Assembly: GCF_030068505.1 (NCBI RefSeq)
Contig: NZ_JAQOSO010000042.1
Coordinates: forward strand, 1-37,658
DNA from: Roseofilum capinflatum BLCC-M114
GTDB taxonomy: Bacteria; Cyanobacteriota; Cyanobacteriia; Cyanobacteriales; Desertifilaceae
DNA length: 37,658 bases
Direction: 5' to 3'
The notes under the pieces were generated by a model. It saw only the letters and a program-made list of their open reading frames with translations, was not told where the DNA came from and did not search any database. This document shows, piece after piece, positions 33,636 to 37,658 of the stretch. Position 1 is the stretch's first letter, and each line of letters begins with the position of its first letter. Made by a program: the position numbers and the translations under genes.

Positions 33636-35555
33636 TTATTGACGAGATGGGCTTTGAGGAAGGTTGATAATAAAGGTGGTTTCTTCTGGCGCAGAAATAC
33701 ACTTAAGGCTACCTCCATGTTTTTCGACAATGATTTGATAACTAATAGCCATACCCATCCCTGTACCTTTTCCTACTGGTTTGGTGGTAAAAAAGGGGTC
33801 AAAAATTCGGGCTTTAACCTCTGGAAGAATGCCAATTCCATTATCACTAATCTCAATTTTTGCTTGCCTTAAATCCTGGAGCCATTGGGTTTTAATGTTG
33901 AGGGTATAAGGAAAGTTAGGCTCTTGTTTTTCCGCTTGATATCGTTCCTGTAGAGCATCAATACCGTTCATCATAATTTGCATAAAGGCTTGATTCAGTT
34001 CTCCGGCAAAACAATCAAGTTTGGGTAATGAGCCATAGTCTCGTTGAACTTGGACTTCTGGCCCATGGGTTTGATTGCTTCTAGGAGAAGGCTGAAGTTT
34101 CAGACGATTGTTTAAGATGGTGAGTACGCTTTCAAGTTCGTCATGAATGTCTACGGTTTTGAGTTGGGATTCATCTAAATGGGCAAACCGACGTAATGAG
34201 TTAACAATTTTGGTAATTCTTTCGGTTCCACTTTTCATGGAAAGGATGACGTTAGGTAAGTCGGTTAGGGTAAAGTCAATTTCGAGATCGGCAATAAGTT
34301 GGGTGAGGTGAGCGGGAGGGTTGGGATAGGATTGCTGATAGGAATAATAGACTTGAATCAGATCTTGGATATAGCTTTCTAGATGTTCGATGTTACCCAT
34401 GATAAAGCTGACTGGGTTGTTGATTTCATGGGAAATTCCAGCCACCAGTTGCCCTAGGCTGGACATTTTTTCGCTTTGAATGAGTTGAATTTGGGTGGTT
34501 TTAAGTTGGTGGAGTGCTTGAGCGAGATCTTGGGTTTGTTGTTGCAGTTGCAGTTCACTTTGTTTACGTTGGATGAGAAGACTAATTTGGCTGGCGATCG
34601 CCTGAACCAGGGCAACGATATTTAATTGACAAGGGGTGGGTTGACTTTGGTAAAATATCAAGATAGCCATCACCGTTTGATTCACCATAATGGGAATGCC
34701 AAAGGCGGATTTTAATCCAATTGGAAGGGCGGAGGATTGCCGGGTATATAAATGTTCAGAGTTTTGAGTAAGATCTTCAATCCATTCTAGGGTTTTAGTT
34801 TGCCAAATTTTTCCGGGTAATCCTTCTCCCAAGGAAAACTGCAAGGTAGCACTGAGTTGACAAAAGGATTTAAAGGTCGGATGATTCGCGAAAGGATTGG
34901 CAAGATAAGATAAGGTTTGGGTGTCTTCCTGGGGTAACCACGCTTCTCCATAATCCCAGAAAATGTGATCGCAAATACTTTTGATGATTTGGGAGATCGC
35001 CTTTTCCCAAGTGGAAGCTTGGGTTAAGTATTGAGTCACTTCTAACAAGAGCCGAGTTTCTCGCTCGGCTTCTTGGAGTTGATGGTTTTTCTGGAGTAAA
35101 ATTTTATTTTTGTCCTGAAGCTTGAGATTTAAATCTGTCAACTTCAAGTGATGAGCAACCCGAACCAAGACTTCTTCGGCTTGAAAGGGTTTAGTAATAT
35201 AGTCTACGGCTCCCAATTGAAAACCTTTAACTTTATCGGCTCCTTCATTGAGAGCAGTTAAGAAAATAACAGGTATTTTTTGCGTGTCCGGATTCTTCTT
35301 TAATTGTTCGCACAGAGCATATCCATCCATTTCGGGCATCATGATATCTAAAAGAATCAGATCTGGCACAAATCGGGTTAGACTCGCTAGGGCAAATTTA
35401 GCATTAGGGGCAAAGCGTACATCATATCCTTCATTTTTCAGTAGACTTTTCAGCAGGCGCAGATTTTCCGGTACATCATCAACCACCAAGATTTTGCTGG
35501 CTTCAGGATTGAAAATCTCGTTCTCTTCAGGGGTTGTCCTGTTGCTATCTGCCAT
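33636..35555 (-). CDS. Response regulator-GAF-histidine kinase hybrid
   Basis: This 639-residue protein has an N-terminal receiver domain (about 20-135) with phospho-acceptor Asp70 in LILLDIMMPEMDGY, Thr100 and Lys122. A short coiled coil follows (about 145-170), then a GAF domain (about 175-325) and a second coiled coil. HisKA has His376 in GISHEINNPVSF. HATPase_c has DNGIGILPEVKARIFDPFFTTKP and GKGTGMGMAIS. The receiver-first layout is common in cyanobacteria for proteins that pass a signal from another kinase. Its transmitter half closely resembles that of the large hybrid kinase at 16896-22283 (LGQ-x-VAG, HEINNPVSFI-x-GN). No output regulator is adjacent. It is cytoplasmic, with no membrane segment seen. 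Confidence 0.95.
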   Translation of the reverse strand: MADSNRTTPEENEIFNPEASKILVVDDVPENLRLLKSLLKNEGYDVRFAPNAKFALASLTRFVPDLILLDIMMPEMDGYALCEQLKKNPDTQKIPVIFLTALNEGADKVKGFQLGAVDYITKPFQAEEVLVRVAHHLKLTDLNLKLQDKNKILLQKNHQLQEAERETRLLLEVTQYLTQASTWEKAISQIIKSICDHIFWDYGEAWLPQEDTQTLSYLANPFANHPTFKSFCQLSATLQFSLGEGLPGKIWQTKTLEWIEDLTQNSEHLYTRQSSALPIGLKSAFGIPIMVNQTVMAILIFYQSQPTPCQLNIVALVQAIASQISLLIQRKQSELQLQQQTQDLAQALHQLKTTQIQLIQSEKMSSLGQLVAGISHEINNPVSFIMGNIEHLESYIQDLIQVYYSYQQSYPNPPAHLTQLIADLEIDFTLTDLPNVILSMKSGTERITKIVNSLRRFAHLDESQLKTVDIHDELESVLTILNNRLKLQPSPRSNQTHGPEVQVQRDYGSLPKLDCFAGELNQAFMQIMMNGIDALQERYQAEKQEPNFPYTLNIKTQWLQDLRQAKIEISDNGIGILPEVKARIFDPFFTTKPVGKGTGMGMAISYQIIVEKHGGSLKCISAPEETTFIINLPQSPSRQ

Positions 35556-35726
35556 TACTTTAACCCATTAATTTTCTGACTGAATGCTTACTGGGAAGCA
35601 CTGAGGACTATCCCTCTATCTTAAATGAAGGAGCAGAACCTAGGGAAGGGAACCGATGGAGGAAATTCAGGTGTGTCCGTTAGACTGGGGATTTTAGGGT
35701 AAGATGCAACGTAGGCGATCGCTTGA

Positions 35727-36512
35727 ATGGTTATTCTCTTTGCTTGTTCACTCTTAGTGTATTCTATGGTTGCATCCTACCCATCGACTCCGTGGATTAT
35801 TCCCCCTCCTCAGCGCTTTGATGCGCCCTTGCGTCTCTTTTGTTTTCCTCCCGCAGGAGCAGGCGCTCTGTTCTTTCGTCCTTGGTTAACCTATAGCTCC
35901 TCGGACATTGAACTTTTTGTGATTCAATTACCGGGTAGGGAACACCGGTTAAAAGAACCTTGCTTTACTGACTTAGAGCCGTTAATTAAGGCACTTACGG
36001 AAGCGATAATTCCTAGTTTAGAACCAGGAAAGTTTGCTTTTTTTGGCCATAGTATGGGTGCTTTAATTGCGTTTGAACTCACCCGTGAGTTGCGTCGCCA
36101 AGGTTGCAGTTTACCAGAATACTTATTTGTTTGTGGTCGCCGTGCGCCCCAAATTCCGATTGATAATCCCCTTTATCTGCAATCAGATGCCATCTTAATT
36201 GAAGCTCTGCGTCAATACGGAGGCACACCAGACGCGGTGCTGCAAAATTCGGATTTGATGGAGTTGTTTTTACCCATTTTTCGGGCAGATTTAAAGGTGA
36301 ATGAGAACTATCAGTATCAATCAGAACCGCCGTTAGAGTTGCCGATCGCCATGTTTGGAGCAATCAACGATCCGGTGGCGACTGCCGAGCAGTTTGAGCA
36401 ATGGAAGCAACAAACCTCTGCAAGGTTTGATTTACAGCTATTTGAGGGCGGTCATATGTTTTTTAAGGATGATCCTGAGCTGCTCTTAAAGCCGATCTTT
36501 GAGCGGTTATAG
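35727..36512 (+). CDS. Type II thioesterase (GrsT/LgrE-like)
   Basis: Up to 261 residues. The ATG at 35766 (248 residues, starting MVASYPSTPW) fits the family better than the upstream one, because the extra 13 residues are hydrophobic and unlike thioesterases. Motifs: LRLFCFPPAGAGALFF, VIQLPGREHRLKEP, nucleophile in FFGHSMGALIAFEL, acid in AINDPVAT, and His in FEGGHMFFKDD. Type II thioesterases remove stalled or wrong acyl groups from the carrier proteins of nonribosomal peptide and polyketide synthases. No such synthase is in the window, so this copy is an orphan. The TAG stop codon is the first part of a TATAGCGC palindrome (36509-36525). Confidence 0.88.
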   Translation: MVILFACSLLVYSMVASYPSTPWIIPPPQRFDAPLRLFCFPPAGAGALFFRPWLTYSSSDIELFVIQLPGREHRLKEPCFTDLEPLIKALTEAIIPSLEPGKFAFFGHSMGALIAFELTRELRRQGCSLPEYLFVCGRRAPQIPIDNPLYLQSDAILIEALRQYGGTPDAVLQNSDLMELFLPIFRADLKVNENYQYQSEPPLELPIAMFGAINDPVATAEQFEQWKQQTSARFDLQLFEGGHMFFKDDPELLLKPIFERL

Positions 36513-36525
36513 CGCTTCGCGCTAG
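36509..36525. repeat. AGCGC-N3-GCGCT palindrome, copy 2
   Basis: TATAGCGC-TTC-GCGCTAG. It contains the thioesterase stop codon and leads directly into the heptad array 36524-36558. Confidence 0.75.
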
Positions 36526-36558
36526 GGAATAGGGAATAGGGAATAGGGAATAGGGAAT
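36524..36558. repeat. Heptad repeat array (AGGGAAT x5)
   Basis: Five uninterrupted units of AGGGAAT follow the palindrome at 36509. Such short tandemly repeated heptanucleotides are well known from filamentous cyanobacteria. Confidence 0.9.
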
Positions 36559-36642
36559 AAGGTCGGAGAATGGGATCAGCCCTGGCTATAACGAAAGATA
36601 TCGAACCAGCTATCCATGCCGTTTTCCAGGATTTGTAAATAC

Positions 36643-36661
36643 TATAGCGCTACGCGCTATA
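36643..36661. repeat. AGCGC-N3-GCGCT palindrome, copy 3
   Basis: TATAGCGC-TAC-GCGCTATA, a perfect 8-bp stem just after the rsmA stop on the minus strand. It could act as an rsmA terminator. Confidence 0.75.
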
Positions 36662-36670
36662 AATTGTCGT

Positions 36671-37495
36671 TTATAGGGGCGTATCCTGTAAGGTATTACT
36701 GAGCTGAACCCAGTTTTCTAGGCTGAGGTCTTCGGCGCGGGCTTGGGGATTGAGGTTGAGTTGTTCTAGGATAGCGGTGAGGCGATCGCTCTCAATCCTC
36801 GATTTTAAGTTATTGCGTAGCATTTTCCGCTTCGAGGAAAAGCCCAGAGTGACGATTTGTTCTAAGTGACGGGGGTTATGAGCGGGCTGTTCTAAGCTGC
36901 GGGGGGTTAAGCGAATGACGGCAGATTCCACTTTTGGAGGCGGATAAAAGGCTTTTGCCGGGACAGGACAAATGAGTTGGCAATCGGCTAAATACTGGAC
37001 GCGCACCGATAATGCACCAAAGGCTTTGGTACTGGGTTTGGCGACTAGGCGATCGGCGACTTCTTTTTGCACTAAGAGAACAATGCTATCGTAATTTTTT
37101 GGCACAGGTGAAGCAATTTTTCCCAAGAGTTTTTCTAAGATCGGGCCGGTGATATTGTAGGGAATGTTAGCAACGACTTTGTTGGGATGTTGAAACAAGG
37201 GATAGGGGGAAAGCAGATTCTCTAAATCTAAGGCGAGGATATCCCCTTGCAGGAGGATGAAGTTTTCCGAGGCTCCTAACTTTTTGACTAATTTTTTGCA
37301 CAGATCCCGGTCAATCTCTACAGAAACCACCGCTTGGGCTTGGGCAATCAGTTGGCGGGTTAAAATTCCTGTGCCTGGGCCAATTTCTAAGATGCGATCG
37401 GTGGCTTGCAAATCAGAAGCTGCAATAATTTTATTCAGAATGGCATCACTGTTGAGCCAATGTTGGGCAAAGCGTTTGCGAGGTTTAATATTCAT
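36671..37495 (-). CDS. rsmA: 16S rRNA dimethyladenosine transferase (KsgA)
   Basis: This 274-residue enzyme starts with MNIKPRKRFAQHWLNSDAIL (the usual R-x-x-KRFGQ-x-x-L block, with Ala for Gly). Motif I is ILEIGPGTGILTRQL (about 36-50). VVSVEIDRDLCKKL is the second SAM contact, and the catalytic NIPY is in VVANIPYNITGPIL. The C-terminal part has the small helical domain, with SSKRKMLRNNL. It dimethylates A1518 and A1519 at the 3' end of 16S rRNA late in 30S maturation. It converges with the thioesterase across a repeat-rich spacer. The leader at 37496-37658 is occupied by another palindrome and a heptad array. Confidence 0.96.
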   Translation of the reverse strand: MNIKPRKRFAQHWLNSDAILNKIIAASDLQATDRILEIGPGTGILTRQLIAQAQAVVSVEIDRDLCKKLVKKLGASENFILLQGDILALDLENLLSPYPLFQHPNKVVANIPYNITGPILEKLLGKIASPVPKNYDSIVLLVQKEVADRLVAKPSTKAFGALSVRVQYLADCQLICPVPAKAFYPPPKVESAVIRLTPRSLEQPAHNPRHLEQIVTLGFSSKRKMLRNNLKSRIESDRLTAILEQLNLNPQARAEDLSLENWVQLSNTLQDTPL

Positions 37496-37566
37496 GTTGG
37501 AATGGAAATAAATTTTCTATTGACCACCAACGACAACTATACAGCAGTTTTTTCTGCTATGAGGTA

Positions 37567-37658
37567 TACAGCGCTTCGCGCTAGGCAAAAGGCAAAAGGC
37601 AAAAGGCAATAGGCAATAGGCAATAGGCAATAGGCAATAGGCAATAGGCAATAGGCAA
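37567..37658. repeat. AGCGC palindrome joined to a heptad array running off the window
   Basis: TACAGCGC-TTC-GCGCTAG (37567-37584), a one-base variant of the same palindrome family, leads directly into three AGGCAAA units and then AGGCAAT units to the window end, about 11 units in all. The layout is the same as at 36509-36558. The true length is unknown because the window ends inside it. Confidence 0.9.

Noticed and set aside
37583-37658. Regular repeats that could be taken for a CRISPR array
   Set aside because: Units are seven bases with no spacers; a typical cyanobacterial heptad array.

Overview
The window comes from a cyanobacterium, most likely a filamentous one. The octamer GCGATCGC (HIP1) recurs throughout genes and spacers. 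There is a Ycf66-family protein, an isoleucyl-tRNA synthetase carrying the cyanobacterial CAAD membrane anchor, a PEP-CTERM secreted protein, very large Ser/Thr kinase-histidine kinase hybrids and heptanucleotide tandem repeats. The genus cannot be fixed from the sequence alone; an Oscillatoriales-like organism is a guess.

Left part (1-7.8 kb): the accessory edge of an extracellular or thylakoid-type contractile injection system (eCIS). A two-part AAA+ ATPase of the eCIS type reads leftward towards the window edge, so the tail, baseplate and sheath genes, if present, lie outside. To its right, reading rightward, are a large unrecognised protein with a 63-residue leader (candidate cargo), its apparently frame-shifted C-terminal tail, a YbjN-like protein that could be a chaperone, a DUF4157 (HELTH) protein with a homologous leader, and an ORF with the signature of a permuted papain-like cysteine peptidase. 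The last two ORFs are separated only by a -1 frame change that lies exactly on a run of nine A residues. One slippage there would fuse them into a single DUF4157-effector polyprotein. Two copies of a palindromic mobile element sit inside this cluster, and their terminal TATAGC supplies the TAG stop codon of the adjacent reading frame.

Middle part (8-25.6 kb): mostly core genes. In order: mgtE flanked by inverted heptad repeats; rplU-rpmA with a folded leader; an HSL-type hydrolase; gyrA-rsmD; an unrecognised beta-rich protein; an RsmB/NSUN-like RNA cytosine methyltransferase; a 1795-residue Ser/Thr kinase-AAA-GAF-histidine kinase; gnd; and a Ycf66 protein with a long acidic 16-residue repeat tail.

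Right part (25.7 kb to end): ileS with its CAAD insertion and an in-frame palindromic repeat; a PEP-CTERM gene; a decayed 89-bp copy of the ileS 3' region; serA; an EgtD-family methyltransferase with a clear terminator; a response regulator-histidine kinase hybrid; an orphan type II thioesterase; and rsmA. The last spacers are built from short palindromes (core AGCGC-N3-GCGCT) joined to heptad repeat arrays.

No tRNA, rRNA or CRISPR array was recognised.
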